This document shows positions 51,285 to 59,097 of a DNA stretch of 64,000 nucleotides, piece after piece. The notes beneath the pieces are model-generated. The model was not told the DNA's origin. It was given only the letters and a program-made list of their open reading frames with translations, and made no database searches. The DNA is taken from the NCBI RefSeq assembly GCF_017939615.1, contig NZ_JAGKSR010000001.1, positions 434,001-498,000 of the forward strand, read 5' to 3'. Source of the stretch: Microbacterium sp. BLY (GTDB lineage: Bacteria; Actinomycetota; Actinomycetes; Actinomycetales; Microbacteriaceae). Position numbers and translations under genes: made by a program. How positions within the stretch are numbered: position 1 is the stretch's first letter; the number at the start of each line of letters is the position of its first letter.

Positions 51285-52091
51285 TCAGTCCGCGAGGGCC
51301 GTTGCGAGCGCACGATCGTCGCCGTCCCGCGGCGCGACCTGGAGGGTGCCGACGTGTGCGGCGAGCAGCTCCCGCGCGCCCTCGTCGAGGCCGTCGTCGG
51401 TGACGAGGCGGTCGATGTCGCTGAGGTCGGCGACGGTCGTGAGCCCGACCACGCCCCAGCGGCTGTGCTCCGCGACGACGACGACCTCCCGCCCCGCGGC
51501 CATGAGCGCCCGGTTGGTCTCGGCCTCCAGCAGGTTCATGGTCGTGATGCCGGCCTGCTCGTCGAGGCCGTGGGCGTCGAGGAACACGAGGTCGCAGTGC
51601 AGATGCTCGAGCGCGCGCACGGCGACCGGTCCCACGAGGGCCTGCGAGGGCGTGCGGACGCCCCCGGTGAGCACGACCGTCTGCGTGTACGGAGCGTCCG
51701 CACGATCCGGCGGCGAGAACAGGTCGGAGACCGGCAGGGCGTTCGTGACGATCGTCAGCTCGGGGACGCGCACGAGCTCCCGGGCGAGGGCCAGCGCCGT
51801 GGGTCCGCCCGAGATGCCGACGGCCATGCCCGGCTCGACGAGCGCCGCGGCCGCCGTGACGATCGCCCGCCGTTCGGCCGAGGTCGCGGGCGCCGGGACG
51901 AGCCGCTGGTTGCCGCGCGCTCGGACACCGCCGCGGATGCGCTCGACGGCGCCCTCCTCGGCCAGCTGATCGATGTCGCGCCGCACCGTCATCTCGCTCA
52001 CCTGCAGCGTCGCGGCGAGCTCGACGATGGAGGCGGTACCGCGATCGCGGGTCAGGGCGAGGATGCGCTCGCGGCGTTCCGTGACCAGCAC
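51285..52091 (-). CDS. DeoR/GlpR-family sugar-phosphate-responsive regulator
   Basis: In this 268-residue protein the DeoR winged helix (RRERILALTRDRGTASIVELAATLQVSEMTVRRDIDQLAEEGAVERIRGG) is followed by the DeoRC ligand domain (VEPGMAVGISGGPTALALARELVRVPELTIVTNALPVSDL; LTGGVRTPSQALVGPVAVRALEHLHCDLVFLDAHGLD). DeoR members bind phosphorylated sugars and usually repress sugar operons. GTG 52091 is chosen: AAGGAG lies five bases upstream. It is convergent with the LacI-like gene (eleven bases between stops) and divergent from the AXE1 esterase. It is the only complete DNA-binding regulator in this locus. Confidence 0.92.
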   Translation of the reverse strand: MLVTERRERILALTRDRGTASIVELAATLQVSEMTVRRDIDQLAEEGAVERIRGGVRARGNQRLVPAPATSAERRAIVTAAAALVEPGMAVGISGGPTALALARELVRVPELTIVTNALPVSDLFSPPDRADAPYTQTVVLTGGVRTPSQALVGPVAVRALEHLHCDLVFLDAHGLDEQAGITTMNLLEAETNRALMAAGREVVVVAEHSRWGVVGLTTVADLSDIDRLVTDDGLDEGARELLAAHVGTLQVAPRDGDDRALATALAD

Positions 52092-52171
52092 GCGGTCTCC
52101 TTCCGATGGAGCCTCCAGTCTGCCACGCACCCCCGCCCGCCCCACTCCCGGAACAGGATCCCTCAGCCCGC

Positions 52172-53146
52172 ATGACCTTCCCCGAGCCCTACGCCACCTG
52201 GTTCCCCGATGCCGCGTTCGACGGCAGCTACGGCCGCACGGAGGCCGAGCTCCGTGCCGTCCGCCCCGTGCCCGCGCCGCCCGGGTTCGCCGACCGCTGG
52301 CGGCGCTGGCGGCGCGAGGCCGCCGCGGTGGACGCGGCGCCCGTCGTCCTCTCCACCTCCGAGGAGCAGGGCCGTCGGGTGTCCGTCGTCGAGCATGCCG
52401 GCGTGGACGGTGTGCGGCTACGGGCGTGGGTGGTCGAGCCCCTCGACGGCCCTCCCCGCGCCGGCGTCGTGCACGGGCACGGCTACGGGGGTCGTGAGGC
52501 GGTCGATCTCGCCCGGGTGCCGGACGACGTGGCGGCGATCTATCCCGTGGCCCGCGGGCTCGGCGTGCTGAACGCGGGTGTCGGTGCCCCGGAGCCGACC
52601 CCGGAGCACGTGCTCGCGGGCATCGACGACCCCGAGCATTACGTCCTCGGCCTCTGCGCCCGCGACCTGTGGCTGGCAGCCGATGTCCTCGACGCGGTCG
52701 TCGGCGCGCTTCCTCTCTATTACGTCGGGGAGAGCTTCGGCGGCGGCATCGGCGCGCTCGCCCTGCCGTGGGACGACAGGTTCGTGGGGGCGACCCTCAT
52801 CGTGCCGAGCTTCGGGCAGTACGACGAACGGCTGGCGGTGCCGTGCCTGGGGAGCGGGGAGACCGTGCGTCAGCACGTCCTGCGGCACCCGGAGGCCCGC
52901 GAGGTGCTGCGCTGGTTCGACTCCTCCACCGCGATCGGCTTCGCGGAGGTGCCGGTCCGGGTCGAGGTGGCGCTGTGGGACCAGTACGTGCCACCGCAGG
53001 GGCAGTTCGCGGTCGCCGCCGGGGCGACGGACGTCGACCTGGCCATCCTTCCGGCCGGTCACGCGGAGTACCCGGGGTCGGCGGACGTGACTGCGGGCGC
53101 CATCCGCGGCGGGCGCGAGCACCTGGAGCGCGTGCTCGCCGGCTGA
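52172..53146 (+). CDS. AXE1-family acetyl(xylan) esterase / alpha-beta hydrolase
   Basis: The 324-residue protein fits the acetyl xylan esterase AXE1 group: FADRWRRWRREAAAVDA, RLRAWVVEPLDGPPRAGVVHGHGYGGREAVDLARVPDD, the nucleophile motif YVGESFGGGIGALA (Ser188), VALWDQYVPPQGQF (Asp270) and PAGHAEYPG (His297). There is no signal peptide, so it should deacetylate imported oligosaccharides or related esters in the cytosol. The ATG at 52172 is preceded by an imperfect ACAGGA ribosome site; an ATG at 52106 would add 22 low-complexity residues. It is divergent from the DeoR gene, its probable regulator. Confidence 0.85.
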   Translation: MTFPEPYATWFPDAAFDGSYGRTEAELRAVRPVPAPPGFADRWRRWRREAAAVDAAPVVLSTSEEQGRRVSVVEHAGVDGVRLRAWVVEPLDGPPRAGVVHGHGYGGREAVDLARVPDDVAAIYPVARGLGVLNAGVGAPEPTPEHVLAGIDDPEHYVLGLCARDLWLAADVLDAVVGALPLYYVGESFGGGIGALALPWDDRFVGATLIVPSFGQYDERLAVPCLGSGETVRQHVLRHPEAREVLRWFDSSTAIGFAEVPVRVEVALWDQYVPPQGQFAVAAGATDVDLAILPAGHAEYPGSADVTAGAIRGGREHLERVLAG

Positions 53147-53186
53147 CGGCCGTCGCGCGCGCGTCCTCCGCCGCGCAGGAGAGCAC

Positions 53187-53233
53187 TGGACGCCACCTGT
53201 CATAACAGGTACAGTGAGCTTGTCATTACAGGT
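53187..53233 (+). promoter_or_regulatory. Promoter with two ACCTGT-type operators
   Basis: -35 TGGACG (53187-53192), 17 bases, -10 TACAGT (53210-53215). The spacer holds the perfect palindrome ACCTGTCATAACAGGT (53195-53210). A second half-conserved site, TTGTCATTACAGGT (53220-53233), covers the start region. A related site occurs at 62911-62924 ahead of the ABC operon. Confidence 0.65.
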
Positions 53234-53269
53234 TGCGCGACGACGCAGCACCCGTTTCGAGGAGCATGG

Positions 53270-53848
53270 ATGCCCGAGTACCAGACCCCGCCGATCTCCC
53301 CGATGGCGATCGCCTTCGACGCCGAGAAGCTGACGCTCTCCCCCGAAGGCCCCACGCTCACCCGGCGGATGTCCGACCTCGAGGGCCTGTTCCGCGACCA
53401 CGACGCCTGGGCGGCCGCCGCCGCCGGCGACGACGACCCGATCGTCTACACGGTCGTCAGCTCCCCCGTCCCCGAGATCGAGCGGGAGCTGCCGCAGTCG
53501 ATCACCACGATCATGCCCGGCGACACGGGCGGCGAGCTCTGGATGACCAAGGGCCACCAGCACCCCGACCACCAGGGCGAGATCTACCTCGCGCTGCACG
53601 GCCGCGGCGGGCTGCTCATGTTCGACGGCGAGCGCACCGAATGGCTCGACATGCTCCCCGGCACCATCGGCTACATCCCACCGGGCTGGGCGCACCGCTC
53701 CGTGAACACGGGCGACGAGCCCTACTCCTTCCTCGCCGTCTACCCGGGCGGTGCCGGACACGACTACGGCTGGGTGCTGAAGCACGGCATGGGCTCGCGG
53801 GCGTTCCGCGCGGAGTCCGGTGTCGACCTCCGTCCCTACGCGGAATAG
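53270..53848 (+). CDS. Cupin-type glucose-6-phosphate isomerase
   Basis: This 192-residue protein matches the archaeal/actinobacterial cupin PGI (PF06560). The metal motif WMTKGHQHPDHQGEIYLALHG supplies His96, His98 and Glu104. The second cupin motif GTIGYIPPGWAHRSVNTG supplies His142. It interconverts fructose-6-phosphate and glucose-6-phosphate, and relatives act on mannose-6-phosphate. Such a gene as the first member of a sugar operon suggests a pathway delivering a ketose-6-phosphate. It has GAGGAG before the ATG and is preceded by two ACCTGT-type operators. The FGGY kinase follows after nine bases. Confidence 0.92.
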   Translation: MPEYQTPPISPMAIAFDAEKLTLSPEGPTLTRRMSDLEGLFRDHDAWAAAAAGDDDPIVYTVVSSPVPEIERELPQSITTIMPGDTGGELWMTKGHQHPDHQGEIYLALHGRGGLLMFDGERTEWLDMLPGTIGYIPPGWAHRSVNTGDEPYSFLAVYPGGAGHDYGWVLKHGMGSRAFRAESGVDLRPYAE

Positions 53849-53851
53849 GCT
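53846..53851 (+). promoter_or_regulatory. Internal leaderless -10 for the FGGY kinase
   Basis: TAGGCT, six bases (CCGGCC), then ATG 53858. The TAG is also the stop codon of the isomerase gene. It could give kinase expression independent of the operator. Confidence 0.4.
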
Positions 53852-53857
53852 CCGGCC

Positions 53858-55348
53858 ATGATCATCGCCCACGACCTCGGCACCACCGGGAACAAGGCGT
53901 CCCTGCACCACGACGACGGTCGCCTGATCGCCGCGGTCACCGTGCCGTACCCGGCGCACTTCGCGGCCGGCGGCGTCGCCGAGCAGGACCCGGCCGACTG
54001 GTGGCACGCGGTCGTCACGGCGACCCGCGACCTCCTCGCGCGCACCGGCACCGCCGCCGCCGAGGTCGCGGGCCTTGTGGTCAGCGGACAGATGATGGGC
54101 GCCGTGCTGCTCGACGCCGACGGCGAGCCCGCGCGGCCCGCGATCATCTGGGCCGACACCCGCGCCGGCGCTCAGCAGCGCGAGCTCGAGGCGGCGGTCG
54201 GCGCCGCACGCGCCTACGGCATCCTCGGTCATCGCCTCAACCCCACCTACTCGATCGAGAAGATCATGTGGGTGCGTGACAACGAACCCGAGGTATGGCA
54301 GCGCGTGCGCCGGGTGTGCGTCGCCAAGGACTTCATCGTGCTGCGGCTGACCGGGCGGCTCGCCACCGACCGCTCGGACGCCTCCGGCACCAACGCCTAC
54401 GACCAGGTCGCGGGCACGTGGTCCCCGGAGATCCTCGCCGCCGCGCGGCTGGACCCCGCCCTGTTCCCCGAGATCCTCGAATCGACGCAGATCGCGGGAC
54501 CGCTCACCCCCGCCGCGGCCGACGCGCTCGGACTGCACACGGGCGTGCAGGTCGTGATGGGCGGCGGCGACGGCCCGCTCGCCGCGGTCGGCTCCGGCGT
54601 CGTGGCCCCGGAGGACGGCGCCTACGTGTGCCTCGGCACCTCCTCGTGGATCTCGTTCGCGGCGGACGCCCCGCTGCACGACCCCGCGATGCGGACCTTC
54701 ACGTTCGACAACGTCGTGCCCGCGTCGTTCGTGCCGACCGCGACCATGCAGGCCGGCGGCGCCTCGGTGCAGTGGATCGCCGAAGCCCTCTCCGTCGACC
54801 CCGCACACCCGGAGACCGGCCGTCTGGTGGCCGAGGCCGCGAGCGACGTCGACACCGACGACCTCTACTTCCTCCCCTACCTGCTCGGCGAGCGCGCCCC
54901 GCTGTGGGACCCGGACGCGCGGGGCGCCTTCGTCGGGCTCGCCCGGCACCACGGGCGGGCCCACCTCGTGCGCGCGGTCCTGGAGGGGACGGCGTTCAAC
55001 CTCCTCACCTGCATCCAGGCGTTCCGGGAGGCCGGCGCGACGATCGACCGCATCGACGCCGTCGGCGGCGGCGCGCAGAGCGACGTCTACCTCGCCGTCC
55101 TCGCCGACGTGTGGGGCGTGCCGGTGCGGCGCCGCACGATCGTGGAGGAGGCGAACAGCCTCGGTGCCGCCGTCACGGGCGCCGTCGGCCTCGGCCTCAC
55201 CGACTTCTCCGCCGCCCGGGCGCTCAGCGAGGTCACCGCTGAGTTCGTGCCCGACCCGTCCCGGCACGCGGTCTACGCGGAACGCCACGCGCGCTTCACC
55301 GACGCGTACACCGCCCTCGCGCCGTGGTTCGCCGGAAGGCCCCGCTGA
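53858..55348 (+). CDS. FGGY-family carbohydrate kinase (xylulokinase-like)
   Basis: The 496-residue two-domain kinase has the phosphate-binding start IIAHDLGTTGNKASL, GLVVSGQMMGAVLLDADGEPARPAIIWADTR, DFIVLRLTGRLATDRSDASGT, and the C-terminal FGGY signature region IDRIDAVGGGAQSDVYLAVLADVWGVPV. VEEANSLGAAVTGAVG follows. FGGY kinases phosphorylate sugars or polyols (xylulose, ribulose, glycerol, fuculose, autoinducer-2). Substrate is not readable here. It lies between the isomerase and the 2-hydroxyacid dehydrogenase, and an in-operon leaderless -10 precedes it. Confidence 0.93.
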   Translation: MIIAHDLGTTGNKASLHHDDGRLIAAVTVPYPAHFAAGGVAEQDPADWWHAVVTATRDLLARTGTAAAEVAGLVVSGQMMGAVLLDADGEPARPAIIWADTRAGAQQRELEAAVGAARAYGILGHRLNPTYSIEKIMWVRDNEPEVWQRVRRVCVAKDFIVLRLTGRLATDRSDASGTNAYDQVAGTWSPEILAAARLDPALFPEILESTQIAGPLTPAAADALGLHTGVQVVMGGGDGPLAAVGSGVVAPEDGAYVCLGTSSWISFAADAPLHDPAMRTFTFDNVVPASFVPTATMQAGGASVQWIAEALSVDPAHPETGRLVAEAASDVDTDDLYFLPYLLGERAPLWDPDARGAFVGLARHHGRAHLVRAVLEGTAFNLLTCIQAFREAGATIDRIDAVGGGAQSDVYLAVLADVWGVPVRRRTIVEEANSLGAAVTGAVGLGLTDFSAARALSEVTAEFVPDPSRHAVYAERHARFTDAYTALAPWFAGRPR

Positions 55349-56325
55349 TGGGCGTCATCCTCGTCACGAGCCGCTCGTTCTCGGACGGTGACCTGGACCT
55401 GGTCGGGCGCGCCGCGCAGGCCGGACACCGCATCCTCCGCGGTCCCGCCCACCACGACCTCGACGAGCTGCGCGTGCTGCTGCACGGCGCCGACGCCTGG
55501 ATCGCCGGCACCGGCCCGGTCACCGACGCGCACCTCGCCGCCGGCCCGAAGCTCAAGGTCGTGGCGCGCTACGGGGTCGGCACGGAGGCGGTGGACCTCG
55601 CCGCCGCGCGCGACCGCGGCATCCCGGTCACGAACACCCCCGGCGCGAACGCGGATGCGGTCGCCGACCACGCGGTCGGCCTCATGCTTGCCGCCCTGCG
55701 CACCATCCCGGACGGCGACCGCCGGGTGCGGACCGGTGACTGGAGCGTCCGCCGCGGACGGGAGCTCGGCGCCGCGACGGTCGGCATCGTCGGCTTCGGG
55801 CGGATCGGCCAGGGGGTCGCGCGGCGGCTGGGCGGATTCGGTCCGCGGCTGCTCGCCTCCGACCCGTTCCTGCCCGCCGACCTCGTGCGGGACCGCGGCG
55901 CCGAACCCGTCGACCTCGACGCCCTGTTCCGCACGGCCGATGTGATCACCCTGCACGCCCCCGGCGGGCAGCGCCTCGTCGACGCCGACCGCCTCGCCGG
56001 GATGCGACCGGGCACCGTGCTCGTCAACACCGCCCGCGGCGACCTCGTGGACGAGCAGGCCGTCGCGGATGCGCTGCGCGACGGCACCCTCGCCGGGTAC
56101 GCCGCCGACACCCTCGACGGAGACACGGCCGCGCACGACAGCCCGCTGCTCGACCCGGCGCTCGCCGACCGCGTCATCGTCACCCCGCACCTCGGCGCCC
56201 AGACCACTCAGGCCGTCGACAACATGGGGGCGCTGTCCCTCGCCGACGTGATCGCGGTCCTCCGCGGCACCGACCCCGCCCATCCCGTGCCCGTCCCCGC
56301 GCCCGCCCCCGAGGAGACCCGATGA
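55348..56325 (+). CDS. D-2-hydroxyacid dehydrogenase (phosphoglycerate-dehydrogenase family)
   Basis: The 325-residue protein has VARYGVGTEAVDLAAARDRGIPVTNTPGANADAVADHAVGLMLAALR and the NAD motif TVGIVGFGRIGQGVARRLG. The catalytic block is VLVNTARGDLVDEQAVADALRDGTLAGYAADTL, with VIVTPHLGAQTTQAV supplying the His. It oxidises or reduces 2-hydroxy acids with NAD(P). The ATG shares one base with the kinase stop (TGATG), and the next gene overlaps by four, so all are coupled. In this operon it may act on a sugar acid; glycerate or erythronate-like substrates are possible. Confidence 0.92.
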   Translation: MGVILVTSRSFSDGDLDLVGRAAQAGHRILRGPAHHDLDELRVLLHGADAWIAGTGPVTDAHLAAGPKLKVVARYGVGTEAVDLAAARDRGIPVTNTPGANADAVADHAVGLMLAALRTIPDGDRRVRTGDWSVRRGRELGAATVGIVGFGRIGQGVARRLGGFGPRLLASDPFLPADLVRDRGAEPVDLDALFRTADVITLHAPGGQRLVDADRLAGMRPGTVLVNTARGDLVDEQAVADALRDGTLAGYAADTLDGDTAAHDSPLLDPALADRVIVTPHLGAQTTQAVDNMGALSLADVIAVLRGTDPAHPVPVPAPAPEETR

Positions 56326-57269
56326 CCACCGCCGCGACCTCCGCCCCCGCCGCCACCGCCGACTACATGGGTTTCGTCGGCGTCACCACCGCCTCCTCGT
56401 CGATCATGAAGGTGTTCCCGCTGTGGGCCGACATCCTCGGCCTCCCCACCCGGACCCTCGTCGGCCACGACCTGCCCATGGATGCCGACCCCGCCCAGTA
56501 CCGCGCGATGGTCGAGCAGATCCGCGACGACCCGCACCACCGCGGCGCACTGGTCACCACGCACAAGATGAACGTGTTTGCGGCGGCGTCCGACCTGTTC
56601 GACGAGCTCGACCCGTTCGCCGTGTCGTGCGCCGAGATCTCCAGCATCGCCAAGCGCGGGTCCACGCTGTCCGGCCGCGCGAAGGACCCGATCACGGTCG
56701 ACCTGGCGCTGCGCGACTTCCTGCCCGCCGACCACTTCGCCCGCACCGGCGCCGAGGTCGTCATCCTGGGTGCCGGCGGATCGGGCACCGCGCTGAGCTG
56801 GGCCCTCGCCGAGCGGGACGATGCCCCCGCGCTCATCACGGTGACCGCGCGCACCCAGGATAAGCTCGACCACCTCCGCGAGGTGCACCGCCAGCACGGC
56901 ACCCCCGAGGGGCTCCTCCGCTACGTCGTCACCGAGACGCCGGAGGAGGCCGACGCCCTGGTCGCCGCCGCGCCCGCGGGATCGGTCATCGCGAATGCCA
57001 CCGGGCTCGGCAAGGACCGCCCCGGCTCCCCGCTCACCGACGCCGTCGTGTTCCCCGAGGGCGCGTACGTGTGGGAGTTCAACTACCGCGGCTCGCTGGA
57101 GTTCCTGCACCAGGCCGAGGCGCAGGAGGACGACCGTGACCTGCACGTCGTCGACGGATGGCGCTACTTCATCCACGGCTGGTCGCAGGTGGTGGCGGAC
57201 GTGTTCGACCTCGACCTCACGCCCGAGACTGTCGAGCGCCTGGCGGAGGCTGCGGAGTCGGTGCGCTGA
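56322..57269 (+). CDS. Shikimate-dehydrogenase-like oxidoreductase
   Basis: In this 315-residue protein the substrate domain contains GFVGVTTASSSIMKVFPLWADILG and GALVTTHKMNVFAAASDLFDELDPFAVSCAEISSI, where the THK lysine corresponds to the catalytic lysine of the AroE family. The NAD(P) domain shows AEVVILGAGGSGTALSWAL and VIANATGLGKDRPGSPLTD. The usual SxS substrate motif is replaced by TASSS. Biosynthetic AroE would not be expected inside a sugar operon, so this is probably a family member recruited for a polyol or sugar acid. It overlaps the preceding gene (ATGA) and the next one (TGATG). Confidence 0.88.
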   Translation: MTTAATSAPAATADYMGFVGVTTASSSIMKVFPLWADILGLPTRTLVGHDLPMDADPAQYRAMVEQIRDDPHHRGALVTTHKMNVFAAASDLFDELDPFAVSCAEISSIAKRGSTLSGRAKDPITVDLALRDFLPADHFARTGAEVVILGAGGSGTALSWALAERDDAPALITVTARTQDKLDHLREVHRQHGTPEGLLRYVVTETPEEADALVAAAPAGSVIANATGLGKDRPGSPLTDAVVFPEGAYVWEFNYRGSLEFLHQAEAQEDDRDLHVVDGWRYFIHGWSQVVADVFDLDLTPETVERLAEAAESVR

Positions 57270-58237
57270 TGCCCGTCGTCCGGACCGTCCTCGGCGACAT
57301 CGACCCGTCGCGGCTCGGACGGGTGGACTACCACGAGCATCTCTTCCAGGTGTCGCCCCTTCTGGTCGGGGACGAGCTCGACGACGAGGCCGCGTCCGGC
57401 GCCGAGGCCGGTCTGCTGCGAGCCAGCGGCTTCGACGCCATGGTCGACGCCACCCCGTTCGGCCTCGGTCGCGACCCCGCCGCCGTCGCGCGCATCAGCA
57501 CCGCGACCGGGCTGCACGTGGTCGCCACGACGGGTCGGCACCGCGAGGCCCACTACGGTCCCGACCATCCGATGCAGGTGTGGGGTGCCGAACGGCTGGC
57601 GGCCCTGTTCGTGTCCGACCTCACGCGCGGGATGCCGGCCGACGACGCCGCGGTGTTCGAGACGCCCGATGTGCCCCTCGCGACCGGTCCCGACGGCGCG
57701 CCCGTCCGGGCCGGGCTGCTCAAGGGCGGGGCGGACTACTGGCGCATCAGCCCGTTCGAGCGGACGACGCTGATCGCCGTGGCGCGGGCGCACCAGGAGA
57801 CGGGAGCGCCCGTCATGGTGCATCTGGAGTTCGGCACGGCGGCCCACGAAGTGCTCGATCTGTTGGAGGCCGAAGGCGTCGCGCCGGACGGCGTCGTGCT
57901 CGCCCACGCCGACCGCGACCCCGATCCCGGTCTGCACGTCGCGCTCGCCGAGCGCGGCGCCCACCTCGGCTATGACGGCTTCGCCCGGCCGCGCACCCGC
58001 TCCGACGCCGAGTTGCTGGCCCTCACTGTCGCCGTGGTCGAGCGGGGCGCCGGCGACCGGATCCTGCTCGGGGGCGACGTCGCCCGGCGCACCCGATACA
58101 TCGCGTACGGCGGCATGCCGGGTCTCGCCTACCTCGGCGACCGCTACCTCCCCCGGCTCCGGGAGGCGGTGGGCGACGATGCCGTGCACCGCATGCTCGT
58201 GACGACGCCGGCGCGCTTCCTCTCCCTCCACCCCTGA
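57269..58237 (+). CDS. Phosphotriesterase-family metal hydrolase (putative sugar lactonase)
   Basis: This 322-residue TIM-barrel protein has the HxH metal motif RVDYHEHLF (His22, His24), the bridging lysine region AGLLKGGADYWRI, HLEFGTAAHEVLDLLEAEG, VVLAHADRDPDPGLH and the Asp in RILLGGDVARR. The full binuclear site appears conserved. Physiological roles in this family include lactone and sugar-phosphate ester hydrolysis rather than organophosphate hydrolysis. Its start overlaps the previous stop by one base. In context a lactone made by one of the two dehydrogenases is a plausible substrate. Confidence 0.9.
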   Translation: MPVVRTVLGDIDPSRLGRVDYHEHLFQVSPLLVGDELDDEAASGAEAGLLRASGFDAMVDATPFGLGRDPAAVARISTATGLHVVATTGRHREAHYGPDHPMQVWGAERLAALFVSDLTRGMPADDAAVFETPDVPLATGPDGAPVRAGLLKGGADYWRISPFERTTLIAVARAHQETGAPVMVHLEFGTAAHEVLDLLEAEGVAPDGVVLAHADRDPDPGLHVALAERGAHLGYDGFARPRTRSDAELLALTVAVVERGAGDRILLGGDVARRTRYIAYGGMPGLAYLGDRYLPRLREAVGDDAVHRMLVTTPARFLSLHP

Positions 58238-58260
58238 TCACCCGAACCCGAGGAGCCGTC

Positions 58261-58557
58261 ATGCCCGAACCCACCGTCCTCCACGCCGTCTTCACCGCCC
58301 AGCCGGGAGCCGGCGACCGTGTCGCGGCGCTGCTCCGCGAGTTCGCGGAGGTCGTGCGCGCCGAGGAAGGCAACATCGTCTTCGATGCCCACCGCCTCGT
58401 CGACGACCCGGACCGCTTCTTCGTGTACGAGGTCTACCGCGACGAGGACGCGTTCCACGCCCACCTGCACGCGCCCGCCGGCATCCCCTTCAACACCGCC
58501 CTGCAGGAGCTCATCGTCGAGCCCACCTCGATCCTCACCTTCCTCCGCCCCCTCTGA
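58261..58557 (+). CDS. ABM-family small protein (YgiN/LsrG-like)
   Basis: The 98-residue protein is a single dimeric alpha-beta ABM fold: VLHAVFTAQPGAGDRVAALLREFAEVVRAEEGNIVFDAHRLVDDPDRFFVYEVYRDEDAFHAHLHAPAG, read here as strand-helix-strand units, ending LQELIVEPTSILTF. Relatives include quinol monooxygenase YgiN and the autoinducer-2 isomerase LsrG. It lies 23 bases after the phosphotriesterase-like gene and closes the operon. Combination with an FGGY kinase and a ribose-type ABC importer recalls the Lsr system, but the other enzymes do not match Lsr. Confidence 0.88.
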   Translation: MPEPTVLHAVFTAQPGAGDRVAALLREFAEVVRAEEGNIVFDAHRLVDDPDRFFVYEVYRDEDAFHAHLHAPAGIPFNTALQELIVEPTSILTFLRPL

Positions 58558-59097
58558 CCCCCACCCCCTCCCCCTCTTCCGGTTCCCTCTCCCTCGTTTC
58601 ACCTGCACGATCCCGTCCCGCCCGCACGACGAATCCCGTCCCTGGGTCGTCCATCCGTCCTCTCGTCGTGCATCCGTCCAGCCCCCTCCGCGCCCGGACC
58701 GAGGCCCGGCCAAGACCCCCCACGGTCCCATCCGCACGACCCCGACACGGTCGCACGACCGCCCCGGGCATCTCGACGTGCCCTCGTGTCCCCGTCGTGC
58801 ATCCGTCCCGTTCCCGGCCACATCACCGGGTCGGGTCCGTTCCCGGGTCGGACCCGGTCATCTGCACGACCCGAACACGGCGGGACGAGGGAACCGGCGG
58901 GCTGACCGTGCGGATGATCCGGGGTCGTGCAACCGGACCACCCGCCGAACCACCGGGCCCCGACACGGACCCGGCCCCGGGCCCAGACACAGACCCCCGG
59001 ACCGAGACCCCCGGCCCCCCGGACCGAGACCCCCGGACCGAGACCCCCGGACACGACGGAGCCCCCCGCCCGAAGGCGAGGGGCTCCGTCGTGCGGG
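58558..59097. repeat. 540-bp low-complexity intergenic region with short tandem repeats
   Basis: No convincing gene. 58600-58930 is dense in variants of GCACGAC and CGTGCATCCGTCC. 58975-59052 contains tandem GACCGAGACCCCCG units. At the right edge a 13-bp hairpin (59053-59092) lies just downstream of the convergent binding-protein stop. The open frames here encode only Pro/Arg/Asp-rich repeats and lack starts with ribosome sites. Confidence 0.6.
59053..59092 (-). terminator. Terminator-like hairpin of ribose-type ABC operon
   Basis: ACGACGGAGCCCC pairs perfectly with GGGGCTCCGTCGT across a 14-base loop that can form an inner hairpin (CGCC/GGCG). It begins six bases after the minus-strand stop; no T-tract follows. 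Confidence 0.65.

Noticed and set aside
52418..55288. 956-codon minus-strand frame across the esterase, isomerase and kinase genes
   Set aside because: It spans three well-supported plus-strand genes and lacks any recognisable protein family.
56322..57269. Calling this gene aroE (shikimate biosynthesis)
   Set aside because: The substrate motif is altered and the gene is embedded in a sugar-catabolic operon, so biosynthetic function is not supported.
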